A stretch of DNA of 64,000 nt from Nitrosomonas sp. Is79A3 (GCF_000219585.1 NC_015731.1:3410001-3474000), one strand, 5' to 3'. Shown: positions 1 through 8,857, counted from the first letter of the stretch. Program-made: numbers and translations. Notes: a model not told the origin generated them from the sequence alone.

Positions 1-2
1 CC

Positions 3-1049
3 AATGATCCTTTGTGGGTACCGCCTTTACGCTTGGAGCGGCGTTTCCATTTTTCCCGTTTCAATCCTTTCTTTAAGCATGGCGAATGGCAGGCGTGGGT
101 CGCTTTTCAGAATGGTCAACCGGTTGGACGAATCAGTGCACAGATCGATTCGCTGCACCAGGAACGCTACGGCGCAGATAGCGGCCACTTTGGCTTGCTG
201 GAATGTATTGACGATTCAGAAGTTTTTGCTGCATTGATACTGAATGCCGAAGCTTGGCTGGCTTCCCGGCAAGTGCGCCATGTGAGTGGCCCGTTCAATC
301 TCTCTATCAATCAGGAGTGCGGTATTCTGGTCGATGGATTTGATACAGCACCGGTCATCATGATGCCGCATTCGCCGCGCTGGTATGGCCGTTTACTGGA
401 AGAACAGGGATATCTTCCTGTCAAAGATTTACTGGCTTATAAGGTCCGGGTCGATTTTGAGATACCTCGTGTCATGCAAGTTATGATCAACCGGTTTTCT
501 TCAAAGATAACATTACGTACATTACAACGTAATAATTTTGATGAAGAAATGGAAACGTTGCGGGATATTTTTAACGACGCTTGGTCCAATAACTGGGGCT
601 TCATTCCCTTTACCCGGGAAGAATTTGCCGAACTGGGCACCAGCCTGCGCCTGTTGCTGCCTGATGAATTCATCCAGATTGCCGAAGTCGATGGCAAAGC
701 TGCGGCATTTATGGTGGGTTTGCCCAATCTCAACGAAGTTTTGATCGAATTAAACGGAAGTCTGTTTCCGTTTGGCTGGCTCAAAATGATCCAAAAGATC
801 AGAAACCAAGAAATACGGACAGGCCGCATACCCCTGATGGGTGTACGCAAACAATTTCACAATACGCCTCTGGGCTTGGCATTGGCTTGCCTGGTCATTG
901 ATGCGCCACGTCAAGCAGGAATTGCACGCGGTATTGAAGAAGTTGAGATGTCATGGATACTTGAAGATAACGTCGCGATGCGCAGTATCCTCGACAGTAT
1001 TGGCAGCGAGCAATACAAGCGTTATCGTATTTATGGAAAAACATTGTGA
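3..1049 (+). CDS. YghO / bacterial ceramide synthase-like GNAT acyltransferase (5' end outside window)
   Basis: The reading frame is open back to the first bases of the window (N-D-P-L-W-V-P-P-L), so the true start lies upstream and the TTG at 12 is not a believable start. The family signature is clear: the DPLWVPPL and ERR motifs, then VGRISAQID, a GPFNLSINQECG core and a C-terminal GNAT-like half. Proteins of this type (YghO/BcerS-like) have an acyl-CoA N-acyltransferase fold. One characterised bacterial member N-acylates a sphingoid base to make ceramide. The stop overlaps the next gene's GTG start, so the two are probably translationally coupled. Neighbouring lipid genes support a lipid role. 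Membership of the family is what the sequence shows; ceramide synthesis here is inferred. Confidence 0.8.
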   Translation, partial: NDPLWVPPLRLERRFHFSRFNPFFKHGEWQAWVAFQNGQPVGRISAQIDSLHQERYGADSGHFGLLECIDDSEVFAALILNAEAWLASRQVRHVSGPFNLSINQECGILVDGFDTAPVIMMPHSPRWYGRLLEEQGYLPVKDLLAYKVRVDFEIPRVMQVMINRFSSKITLRTLQRNNFDEEMETLRDIFNDAWSNNWGFIPFTREEFAELGTSLRLLLPDEFIQIAEVDGKAAAFMVGLPNLNEVLIELNGSLFPFGWLKMIQKIRNQEIRTGRIPLMGVRKQFHNTPLGLALACLVIDAPRQAGIARGIEEVEMSWILEDNVAMRSILDSIGSEQYKRYRIYGKTL

Positions 1050-1891
1050 ACGATGCGTCTAATCCTGCACCCCAGCGATTCGTCGCACTGGTTCTGGCTG
1101 CCGACCGCACCAACAAAGATCCTATCACACGTCATACCGGTGCAGCTTGTAAGGCCTTTGCACCCGTGAATGGCATTCCAATGGTTATCCGCGTTCTGGA
1201 TGCGCTGGCGGCTTGCGATTTGGTCACTACAACCATCCTTTGCGGCCCTCCCGAATCCCTGCACTCACATTGTCCGGAATTAAAACAGCGCATTGCTTCC
1301 GGGCAAGTTATTTGGATACCGAATTTGGATTCCCCCAGCCGTAGCGCTGAAAGCGGTCTGAATCAAATACCCAGCGATACGCCGGTATTATTAACCACCG
1401 CCGATCATGCCTTGCTAACACCCGATATGGTATACAGTTTTCTGCGCGATTCCTTGTCAACCCAGTGTGATGCCACGGTTGGCTTGGTCAGACAGCAAGA
1501 TATCACCGTCGCATTTCCCGGTTCCAAACGCACTGTTATCCGCTTACGCGACGATGGATTTTGCGGCTGCAATCTGTTCACTTTTAATCCACAAGGACGG
1601 GCATTGATCAGATTCTGGCGGCAAGCCGAAGACTTGCGCAAACGCCCCTGGCGATTGATCGCACAAATACTTGGATTCAGAATGGTATTGTCGTATTTGT
1701 TTGGATTTCTCACGTTGCAACAAGGATTGCAAGCGGTATCCGAAAAATCCGGGGTAAAAATACAAGGAGTCATGCTTGATGATCCACGAGCGGCCGTCGA
1801 TGTCGATAAAATAGAAGATTTGGTGCTTGCCGAATCCATACTCAAGCAAAAGCCAAATTTTTTTCACAGTGACATACAATCTATCAAGTGA
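1046..1891 (+). CDS. MobA-like NTP transferase family protein (divergent)
   Basis: This 281-residue protein starts with GTG overlapping the upstream TGA. Its N-terminus has the nucleotidyltransferase layout: a hydrophobic strand LVLAAD, a conserved lysine in CKAFAPVNG and a PMVIRVLDAL helix. A TTADHALLTP segment matches the metal-binding D-x-P-LLTP region of MobA-like enzymes. The usual glycine-rich LAAGxGxR loop is replaced by LAADRTNKD, so activity or substrate may differ. Such enzymes transfer a nucleotide from NTP to a sugar phosphate, cofactor or phospho-alcohol. Placed between a lipid N-acyltransferase and CDP-lipid genes, it may activate a head group, but that is inference only. Confidence 0.65.
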   Translation: MNDASNPAPQRFVALVLAADRTNKDPITRHTGAACKAFAPVNGIPMVIRVLDALAACDLVTTTILCGPPESLHSHCPELKQRIASGQVIWIPNLDSPSRSAESGLNQIPSDTPVLLTTADHALLTPDMVYSFLRDSLSTQCDATVGLVRQQDITVAFPGSKRTVIRLRDDGFCGCNLFTFNPQGRALIRFWRQAEDLRKRPWRLIAQILGFRMVLSYLFGFLTLQQGLQAVSEKSGVKIQGVMLDDPRAAVDVDKIEDLVLAESILKQKPNFFHSDIQSIK

Positions 1892-1954
1892 GTTGTACCT
1901 GTTCTTTTCAATGCTATTCGCCAACCATCAGTTACCTGTTGATCATGCAGATTT

Positions 1955-3031
1955 ATGAAATTAGTTGAACGGTATATCGCGCGGGAGATATTGCTGCCGT
2001 TCATGGTAGTGATTCTTATTCTGGTCGGTTTATTTGCCAGCTTCAGTAGCGCACGGCTTCTGGCAGGAGCCGTCACTGAAACTTTAGGAATCGCCGCCCT
2101 GCTGAAACTGGTATTTCTAAAAACGCTGATTGCACTGGAAGTATTAATCCCCATCGCGCTCTATATCTCGGTCATTATAGGTCTTGGCAGACTCAATAAA
2201 GACCAGGAACTGAATGTAATGCGTTCTTTCGGCGTCAGTGGCACGCGCATTGTTCTCACCGTACTGACAGTGGCAATACCGGTTGGTATTGTCAGCGGCA
2301 TGCTCTCTTCGTATGTCCGCCCTTGGGCTTATGCAGAAAGTTACATTCTGGATGCACAGGCGGAAGCCGAATTAAATACAAACCGGTTTCAGGCAGGGCG
2401 TTTTCATGGCAGTGAACGGACGGGCAGAATCGTTTATGTACGCAGCAAGAATGACACCGACAAGCAAATGCAGCATATTTTCCACTATATCAAGAAGCCG
2501 GATGGCAGTGAGATTGTCATTGCCAAGCAAGCTCGCCAGATTCAACCGTCAGAACCGGAACAAAGACCGCACATTCGGCTATTCGACGGCATGGTTTATC
2601 AATTAACCAGCACAGCAAGCATTGATGATGTCATCCAGTTCAAAGCCATGACTTATTTTATTGATAGTGACTATGTTCTGAATTACCGGCGCAAGGCGGC
2701 CGCCACAAGAACACTCTGGGAATCCGATCAGCCGCGTGATATTGCCGAATTGCAATGGCGAATTTCCCGCCCGGTCTCTACAATCCTGTTGGCTCTAATT
2801 GCCGCAACATTTATTCGTAGCACACCACGCCAAGATAAAACCGATCGAACGTATCTTATTGCAGCACTCGTTTTCGCCGCCTATTATAATTTTACCGGGT
2901 TGGCCAAAAGCTGGGTTGAGCAAGGTGTCGTTGGCAGCATACCGGGAGTTTGGTGGCTTTACCTGCTCATGCTGGCAGCATTGGGTATCTACGCACTGTT
3001 AAGACAAAGACAATTTCCGCGCCCACGATGA
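1955..3031 (+). CDS. lptF: LptF-type LPS export permease
   Basis: The 358-residue product starts VERYIAREILLPF, typical of LptF. It has three N-terminal membrane segments (about 13-35, 55-80, 100-120), a periplasmic beta-jellyroll region (about 130-265) and three C-terminal helices. This is the standard LptF/LptG topology and length. With LptG and the LptB ATPase it drives lipopolysaccharide, or another bulky lipid, from the inner membrane to the periplasmic bridge. Its stop overlaps the lptG start by an ATGA junction. The pair sits inside a lipid-biosynthesis cluster, which leaves open that it serves the cluster's lipid rather than LPS. Confidence 0.9.
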   Translation: MKLVERYIAREILLPFMVVILILVGLFASFSSARLLAGAVTETLGIAALLKLVFLKTLIALEVLIPIALYISVIIGLGRLNKDQELNVMRSFGVSGTRIVLTVLTVAIPVGIVSGMLSSYVRPWAYAESYILDAQAEAELNTNRFQAGRFHGSERTGRIVYVRSKNDTDKQMQHIFHYIKKPDGSEIVIAKQARQIQPSEPEQRPHIRLFDGMVYQLTSTASIDDVIQFKAMTYFIDSDYVLNYRRKAAATRTLWESDQPRDIAELQWRISRPVSTILLALIAATFIRSTPRQDKTDRTYLIAALVFAAYYNFTGLAKSWVEQGVVGSIPGVWWLYLLMLAALGIYALLRQRQFPRPR

Positions 3032-4089
3032 TCATTTATCGCTATATCGCATACCAAGTTCTGATCGGCTTCATGATTGCCACCTCGGTTCTGCTTCCTT
3101 TATTCAGCTTCTTTGATTTATTAGATCAACTGGACGATGTAGGCAGAGGCACCTATCGCGTCAAAGATGCCTTTCTCTACACAGCAATGCTCTTGCCGCG
3201 CAGATTTATTCAGATCGCACCTTTTGTTGCTTTATTAGGCACAGTCGTTGCACTTGGGAAACTGGCCGTGCATTCTGAATTAATCGCTATGCGCATTGCC
3301 GGATTGTCACCGCTTCGTATCAGTCTTGCACCATTAAGCGTTGGTATTGTACTGCTGCTGAGCGTCGCGATATTAGAGCAATTTGTGGCACCCCAACTGC
3401 AACAAAAAGCGATTACCTATCGAGCTATCGCGCTGGAGCAAAGTGCTGAATTGGGCAAGAATCTGGGAATCTGGACGCGCAACGAGCAAAATATCCTGCG
3501 CATTGGCCACATGTTACATGCCAAAAGAGCAGCGGATATTGAAATCCTGCAACTGGACCAGGAAGGTTTCTTAATAAGACATACCTTGGCACAATATGCG
3601 GACATTATCGATGACGATATCTGGGAATTAAGCAATGTCGTTGTCAGAACATTTAAAGATGATCAAATTTTAGCAACCCGCTTCAATACATTAAATTGGT
3701 CCTCTTTTCTGAATCCGGAAGATATCCTGACGCTCACCAAGCCACCCGAGAGCTTGTCTCCACTCGAATTGGTGCGGCATGTGGAATTTCTCCGCAGCAC
3801 AGGTCAGGATGCGGATTCCTACGCATTGGCGTTATGGCGAAAAGTTGGCAGCGCACTGATGACGGTAGCCATGCTGCTGTTATCCATTCCATTTGTATTT
3901 GGATCAATCCGCACCGGCTTGAGCAACAAACTGGTATTTGCTGCATTGATCGGCATAGCCGTTTACTTGCTGGATCAAATTATTGCCAATGCCGGATTGA
4001 TATTGCGTATAAACCCTGCATTCATTGCGCTTGCCCCTGGCTTCACCATGATCATTCTGGCCAATGTCTGGTTACGCCGGACTTTTTAA
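3028..4089 (+). CDS. lptG: LptG-type LPS export permease
   Basis: The ATG at 3028 overlaps the lptF stop (ATGA) and gives a 353-residue protein beginning MIIYRYIAYQVLIGF. A longer upstream frame exists but would run through the end of lptF. Membrane segments near the N-terminus are followed by a periplasmic domain and three C-terminal helices ending VWLRRTF. LptG pairs with LptF as the transmembrane half of the LptB2FG exporter. The motif GLSPLRI after the second helix pair is typical of the cytoplasmic coupling helix region. The next gene follows after about 120 bases. Confidence 0.9.
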   Translation: MIIYRYIAYQVLIGFMIATSVLLPLFSFFDLLDQLDDVGRGTYRVKDAFLYTAMLLPRRFIQIAPFVALLGTVVALGKLAVHSELIAMRIAGLSPLRISLAPLSVGIVLLLSVAILEQFVAPQLQQKAITYRAIALEQSAELGKNLGIWTRNEQNILRIGHMLHAKRAADIEILQLDQEGFLIRHTLAQYADIIDDDIWELSNVVVRTFKDDQILATRFNTLNWSSFLNPEDILTLTKPPESLSPLELVRHVEFLRSTGQDADSYALALWRKVGSALMTVAMLLLSIPFVFGSIRTGLSNKLVFAALIGIAVYLLDQIIANAGLILRINPAFIALAPGFTMIILANVWLRRTF

Positions 4090-4211
4090 CACCGAACTGT
4101 TAATGTTGCCACAAAACATCTAAAATCGCGTAGCCTTACGTAACCCATTGCACATCACGTTAATAATTCAATCGTTAATTGCGTTCAGACAGAATCCAAT
4201 ATCCATCACAC

Positions 4212-5450
4212 ATGTCGACTTCAACATATATTTATATTTTTGGTGAAAGTGAAATAACCATTTGGGGGCTAACCGGCCGAGAGCGTTTGCAACGCATGTT
4301 ACAGGCACACGAGCACGCCCTGCTGGTTGATGATGCTGAAAAAATTCCTGCAAGCGCCACTGCTTTATTTTTGAATTCTAATTTTCTATTTGACGCCAGA
4401 GTGTTGACTGCGTTGCTCGGATTGGATAAGAAAATCGCCTTATACAACGACGAAGGCTGTCCCGCCGCGATACGCACCGATGGCAATCAAGCACCGCAAT
4501 TACTCAGGAATCTTAACAATAACAAAAGCCAGAATTACAAATTCGTGTTACTAACCATTCCGCGTATTGGCTTGAAAGATCTGAAAATAGATTTTCAGCA
4601 AAATCTGAAAAAGAAAGACCCGCCTTATATTTTACCGGTCAGCGAAGCCAATCGCCCGCTATTGGAACAAGAGCTGTTCTCCGGATCATACAAAGGCGTG
4701 ACTGATCTGGTCACCAAATGGCTGTGGCCGCTGCCGGCATTCTGGGTGACGCATTATTGCGTACGCCGAGGCTGGCAACCCAATCACGTCACCTATCTCA
4801 GCATTGTGCTCGCCATTCTGACCGGACTGGCATTCTGGGGCGGATTTTTCGGGATTGGATTGCTCATGGGATGGTTCATGACCTTTCTCGACACCGTGGA
4901 CGGAAAGCTTGCACGCGTCACTGTAACTTCCAGCCGCCTGGGGGATGTACTGGATCATGGTTTGGATATTGTTCATCCACCCCTGTGGTATCTGGCGTGG
5001 GGAGCCGGTTTGGCGGGCACCCTTACGCCAATCAGCGGCTTGGAGATCATGATGTGGCTCATGTTCCTAGGTTATGTGGGTGGGCGCTTATGCGAAGGCG
5101 CGTTCCAGTTTTGGCTGGCATCTTTCGACATGTTCATCTGGCAAAAATTAGACTCATTTAACCGGCTGATTACTGCCCGGCGCAATCCGAATCTGATTCT
5201 ACTCACGTATGGGTGGTTAACCGATCAACCGGATTTCGGATTGCTGTTAGTCGTCGCCTGGCATGTCATCTCAACGGCGATACTGATATGGCGCTTGATG
5301 ATCGGCTGGCAAACCAAGCAGAAAGAGGGAACACTGAGATCCTGGCTGCAGGATATCGATCCCGCACGTGACCGGGAAATATGGGCAGTCAAAATATTTA
5401 CACGCGCGCCGATCAATTTGAGAAAATCCTATTCCGTATCATCCCATTAA
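4212..5450 (+). CDS. CDP-alcohol phosphatidyltransferase with N-terminal extension
   Basis: The ATG at 4212 gives 412 residues; a TTG start 33 bases upstream is less likely. The CDP-alcohol phosphotransferase signature is perfect: D230-G-x2-A-R-x8-G-x3-D248-x3-D252, with an additional upstream D227, inside a multi-helix membrane domain (about 165-380). These enzymes displace CMP from a CDP-activated substrate with an alcohol. Residues 1-150 form a soluble extension that resembles the layout of enzymes with a fused nucleotidyltransferase-like domain, but I see no intact catalytic motif there. The next gene starts 20 bases after the stop and would supply a CDP-activated lipid, so the two probably act in sequence. 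Confidence 0.88.
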   Translation: MSTSTYIYIFGESEITIWGLTGRERLQRMLQAHEHALLVDDAEKIPASATALFLNSNFLFDARVLTALLGLDKKIALYNDEGCPAAIRTDGNQAPQLLRNLNNNKSQNYKFVLLTIPRIGLKDLKIDFQQNLKKKDPPYILPVSEANRPLLEQELFSGSYKGVTDLVTKWLWPLPAFWVTHYCVRRGWQPNHVTYLSIVLAILTGLAFWGGFFGIGLLMGWFMTFLDTVDGKLARVTVTSSRLGDVLDHGLDIVHPPLWYLAWGAGLAGTLTPISGLEIMMWLMFLGYVGGRLCEGAFQFWLASFDMFIWQKLDSFNRLITARRNPNLILLTYGWLTDQPDFGLLLVVAWHVISTAILIWRLMIGWQTKQKEGTLRSWLQDIDPARDREIWAVKIFTRAPINLRKSYSVSSH

Positions 5451-5470
5451 GCCACACGCAGCAACGCTCA

Positions 5471-7465
5471 ATGACATCACAAGCACGGATTGATCGCCTG
5501 AAAACCGGAACAGCCAAAATCGGCTGCCTGATTAATCCAATGGGCGGCCAGACGCGCAAACGCCAACCGGCTATCCGGCAAGCATTGCATGAAATACCCG
5601 GCATCATGGTCTGCGAAGCTACGGATGCAATCACTTTTAAAAGCGCCATTGATCAGCTAATACAAGCAGACATCGATTTACTGGTGATTGTCGCCGGCGA
5701 CGGCACGACGCATGCGATACTCGGCAATCTGTTTAAATTATTAGCACCCGAAAAATGGCCGGTGCTGATGGTCATACCCGGCGGCACCACCAATATGACG
5801 CCACTGGATCTGGGCATACAGGGCAAACCCGAACAAGCATTGCACCGCTTGCGGGATTATCTGTTAAAACCATCAACACCTACGCTGGTGCAGCGCCCGG
5901 TGCTACGAATCGAACAGACTGGAATGCCTCCCATTTACGGCATGTTCTTCGCGATTGGGCTGGTGGCGCGCGGCGTGAAATTTTCGCGCAGCCCGGTCAA
6001 ACAACTGGGAATCACCGGCAGCATTTTTACGTTTCTGATCATGCTGCGATCACTCATTGGCATCATTATCGATATGCTACTTGGCCGCCAGCAAAGCGAG
6101 TGGGCGCCGGTCAATATGACAATGACGGAAGCGAATGGACGAACCCATCACGGCACTTATCTGTTTGCACTGGTCAGTGCCTTGGATCGTTTGTTACTCA
6201 ACATCCGTCCGTATTGGGGTAAGGAACCCGCACCGCTTCATGTCACTTGGGTCAATCAACAACCTAAGCATCTGTGGCGTTCGGTATGGCCATTGCTATC
6301 AGGCGGCGGCCAAGTGTTACAAGAAACCGATGGCTACTATAGCCATAATACCCATTCCTTGACCTTGCAAATGGACGATGAATATATTGTGGACGGTGAA
6401 TTGTATCGATCTGCAAGCCCACATGAACCTTTGCGAATTTCCGCGACGGATCCCGTAACATTTTTTTTACCCGAGGACACCACGATTTCCATGACCAGAT
6501 CCAAAGCCACATCCGCTGTGCAACTGCCTGTTCGATTGATTAACGAAGTGGCTTGGGAAAGCAAAAAGGCGGTATCGCCGGATCTCGTTCCTTTGGTGGA
6601 TGCACTCATCATGCGCTTCGGCACATCACTGGATGCGGTGATTCTGTACGGTTCCTGCTTGCATTCCGCCATCAGTCTGGAAGAAGGCATTGTCGATCTG
6701 TATGTCATTGTTGATAGCTACCACAAGGCTTATCCCGAGCGTTATTTGGCCAATTTAAACGCCTGGCTGGCACCCAATGTTTTTTATCTGGAAATCCCGC
6801 ATCAGGAAAGAACGTTACGCGCCAAATACGCCGTCATTTCTACCGGTGATTTTGCGCGCGGCGCGCAATTCTGGTTTCATCCGTATATCTGGGCGCGCTT
6901 TGCGCAACCCTCGCGGCTGCTCTACTGCCGTGACGATTCCGTACGGGAGCGTATTTATGCGGCACTGGCGCATTCGGTCGTCACCTTTCTAAAATCCGGC
7001 GTACCGGCACTCGAGGCAGGCATACTCGATGTCGAAGAAATCTGGACCCGTTGTCTGACGCTCACCTACGCTGCCGAATTACGTGCAGAGCGAGAAACAC
7101 GTGCACGCCACCTGGCGCAGGTTAACCTGAGTGCACTAATCCGCCTGACAGAAGTGGCAGCCCCCATGCTGACAGGAATATTGGAAAAACAAGAAAACGG
7201 AAAATATCGCTGCCTGACCACTCCGGAAACACAACGGCAAGCGCTCTGGCTCTGGCGGCTGCGCCGCTGGCAAGGAAAGATCCTGTCGATCCTGCGATTA
7301 TCCAAGGCCACACTTACTTTCAATAATAGCGTCGAGTACGCTGCCTGGAAAATAGAGCGGCACACGGGTGTCAGAGTGGAGATTACCCCGATGCTGCGTC
7401 GCCACCCTATCCTATGGGGTTTAAAAGTAGCCTGGCGGTTGATGCGACGGGGTGTATTGCGCTAA
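5471..7465 (+). CDS. Lipid kinase (DAGK family) fused to Tam41-like CDP-lipid synthase region
   Basis: From ATG 5471 the protein has 664 residues and two parts. Residues 15-330 are a diacylglycerol/sphingosine-kinase catalytic domain, with the nucleotide loop AGDGTTHA (75-82), PGGTTNM (103-109) and the late DGE (308-310). Residues about 372-640 look like a nucleotidyltransferase of the Tam41 type: Y-G-S (393-395), an acidic D-L-Y motif (409-411), VFYLE, K-Y-A-V-I-S (452-457), an aromatic W-F-H-P-Y-I-W stretch and a late Y-A-A-E-L-R segment. Tam41 makes CDP-diacylglycerol from phosphatidate and CTP. The fusion would therefore phosphorylate a lipid and then activate it. The kinase call is firm; the Tam41 assignment rests on motif order read by eye. 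Confidence 0.75.
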   Translation: MTSQARIDRLKTGTAKIGCLINPMGGQTRKRQPAIRQALHEIPGIMVCEATDAITFKSAIDQLIQADIDLLVIVAGDGTTHAILGNLFKLLAPEKWPVLMVIPGGTTNMTPLDLGIQGKPEQALHRLRDYLLKPSTPTLVQRPVLRIEQTGMPPIYGMFFAIGLVARGVKFSRSPVKQLGITGSIFTFLIMLRSLIGIIIDMLLGRQQSEWAPVNMTMTEANGRTHHGTYLFALVSALDRLLLNIRPYWGKEPAPLHVTWVNQQPKHLWRSVWPLLSGGGQVLQETDGYYSHNTHSLTLQMDDEYIVDGELYRSASPHEPLRISATDPVTFFLPEDTTISMTRSKATSAVQLPVRLINEVAWESKKAVSPDLVPLVDALIMRFGTSLDAVILYGSCLHSAISLEEGIVDLYVIVDSYHKAYPERYLANLNAWLAPNVFYLEIPHQERTLRAKYAVISTGDFARGAQFWFHPYIWARFAQPSRLLYCRDDSVRERIYAALAHSVVTFLKSGVPALEAGILDVEEIWTRCLTLTYAAELRAERETRARHLAQVNLSALIRLTEVAAPMLTGILEKQENGKYRCLTTPETQRQALWLWRLRRWQGKILSILRLSKATLTFNNSVEYAAWKIERHTGVRVEITPMLRRHPILWGLKVAWRLMRRGVLR

Positions 7466-7536
7466 GTACAGTCCAGTACTGTGCTTCAAAAGATAATAAA
7501 GATCAACAATCTACGGACTTTTTAATGGAGACAAAC

Positions 7537-8181
7537 ATGAATTATCTGTATCGGCTACTCGTTCTTTCATTATTCTTGATGCTGACAGCTTGCGCCACGA
7601 TGTATCTCGAGGGCCTGGAGAAAGTTGGCATTCCGAAACGCGACGTGATGGTATACCGGGTTGAAAAAGCGCGCGACACACAGGAAGAAACCAAAGAACA
7701 ATTTAAGTCCGCCCTGGAACAATTCACCGCCGCAACCAATTTTCAAGGCGGCGATCTGGAAGCCACTTATAAAAGGCTGAACGAAGCCTATGAAGCCAGT
7801 GCCGCTAAAGCCGAAGAAGTCAGAAGCCGCATCGCCGATATTGAAAGCGTCTCTGAAGCGTTATTTACCGAATGGAAACAGGAAATCACGCAATACAGCA
7901 GCGCCGCGCTGAAGCAAAGCAGTCAGAAAAAACTCGACGCCACGCAAACGCATTACCGTCAGCTAATCGCTTCGATGAAACAGGCGGAAGGCAAAATTGA
8001 ACCGATCCTCACCGTGTTTCACGATCAGGTCATGTTCCTCAAACACAACCTCAACGCACGCGCTATTGCTTCACTCAAAGGTGAATTGGGTACGATTAAA
8101 TCAGACGTATCCGCGCTGGTTGTTTCCATGGAGCAATCAATCAATGAAGCGAATGCGTTTATCAGCACGATGGAAAAATAA
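7537..8181 (+). CDS. DUF2959 family lipoprotein
   Basis: The start at 7537 follows a GGAG site 6 bases upstream. The 214-residue product has a lipoprotein signal peptide with lipobox L-T-A-C and Cys19, so it should be lipid-anchored. The mature part is charged, almost entirely helical and coiled-coil-like, beginning YLEGLEKVGIPKRDV, which is the hallmark of the DUF2959 family. No enzymatic motif is visible and the function is unknown. It lies 71 bases after the lipid kinase fusion on the same strand and could be co-transcribed, but it has its own ribosome binding site. Confidence 0.85.
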   Translation: MNYLYRLLVLSLFLMLTACATMYLEGLEKVGIPKRDVMVYRVEKARDTQEETKEQFKSALEQFTAATNFQGGDLEATYKRLNEAYEASAAKAEEVRSRIADIESVSEALFTEWKQEITQYSSAALKQSSQKKLDATQTHYRQLIASMKQAEGKIEPILTVFHDQVMFLKHNLNARAIASLKGELGTIKSDVSALVVSMEQSINEANAFISTMEK

Positions 8182-8208
8182 ACCATCTCAAAGCAACCTT
8201 GGAATAAC

Positions 8209-8279
8209 TGTCATTCCGAGCGCAGCGAGAAATCTATAGCGTTGATTGCCAAAGATTCCCCACAGCGTCCGGAATGACA
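8209..8279. repeat. Dispersed inverted repeat with TGTCATTCCG ends
   Basis: The ends TGTCATTCCG (8209-8218) and CGGAATGACA (8270-8279) are perfect 10-base inverted copies around about 50 bases. A degenerate relative appears at 34409-34479. It lies between the DUF2959 gene and yaeQ. It resembles REP-like dispersed palindromes and encodes nothing visible. Confidence 0.6.
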
Positions 8280-8320
8280 AACGGGTTTATTCAATAGCTC
8301 CTAACGATAGAGGCACGTCT

Positions 8321-8857
8321 GTGGCACTCAAACCCACCATCTACAAATTTAAAATTGCACTGACCGACCTCAATCGTAATTATTACGATACGCTCAACCT
8401 GACCATTGCCCAGCACCCCTCCGAGACGCTTGAGCGCATGATGGTGCGTATGCTGGTGTTTTGTATCAATGCACAGGAATCCCTAGCGCTCAGCAAAGGA
8501 TTGAGTACCGTAGAAGAGCCCGACCTATGGGCACATACCCCGGATGGCCGGATTGCTTTATGGATCGATGTCGGAGAACCCGCCCCGGATCGAGTCAAAA
8601 AAGCCACCCGGATCGCACAAACCGTCAAAGTGTATAGCTTTAACTCCAAATCGAATGTCTGGTGGATGCAGGAAAAAGCAAAATTCAACGAACTGACCGC
8701 CGCCATTTTCCAGTTTCAATGGCCAAACATTCAGGCACTAGCCAAGTTGGTACAACGCACGATGGATATCTCCGTCACGATTACTGAGGAATCAGCTTAT
8801 GTGGCGGCGGAATCTGGGGAATGTGAGGTAAATTGGGGGACATTAAAGGCTGGCTGA
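8321..8857 (+). CDS. yaeQ: YaeQ family protein
   Basis: The GTG at 8321 gives 178 residues beginning MALKPTIYKFKIAL, very close to the usual YaeQ length of about 180 and N-terminus. A longer frame starting at 8246 runs through the inverted repeat and is unlikely. YaeQ proteins have a PD-(D/E)XK nuclease-like fold. A D-L-W (residues 67-69) and W-I-D-V-G-E-P (80-86) pattern is visible in the expected region. The biological role is not settled. A weak AGAGG site lies about 9 bases upstream. It appears to be a single-gene unit. Confidence 0.88.
   Translation: MALKPTIYKFKIALTDLNRNYYDTLNLTIAQHPSETLERMMVRMLVFCINAQESLALSKGLSTVEEPDLWAHTPDGRIALWIDVGEPAPDRVKKATRIAQTVKVYSFNSKSNVWWMQEKAKFNELTAAIFQFQWPNIQALAKLVQRTMDISVTITEESAYVAAESGECEVNWGTLKAG

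Noticed and set aside
2950..3027. Longer lptG start
   Set aside because: The upstream part of the frame lies wholly inside lptF, and ATG 3028 gives the normal LptG N-terminus with an ATGA junction.
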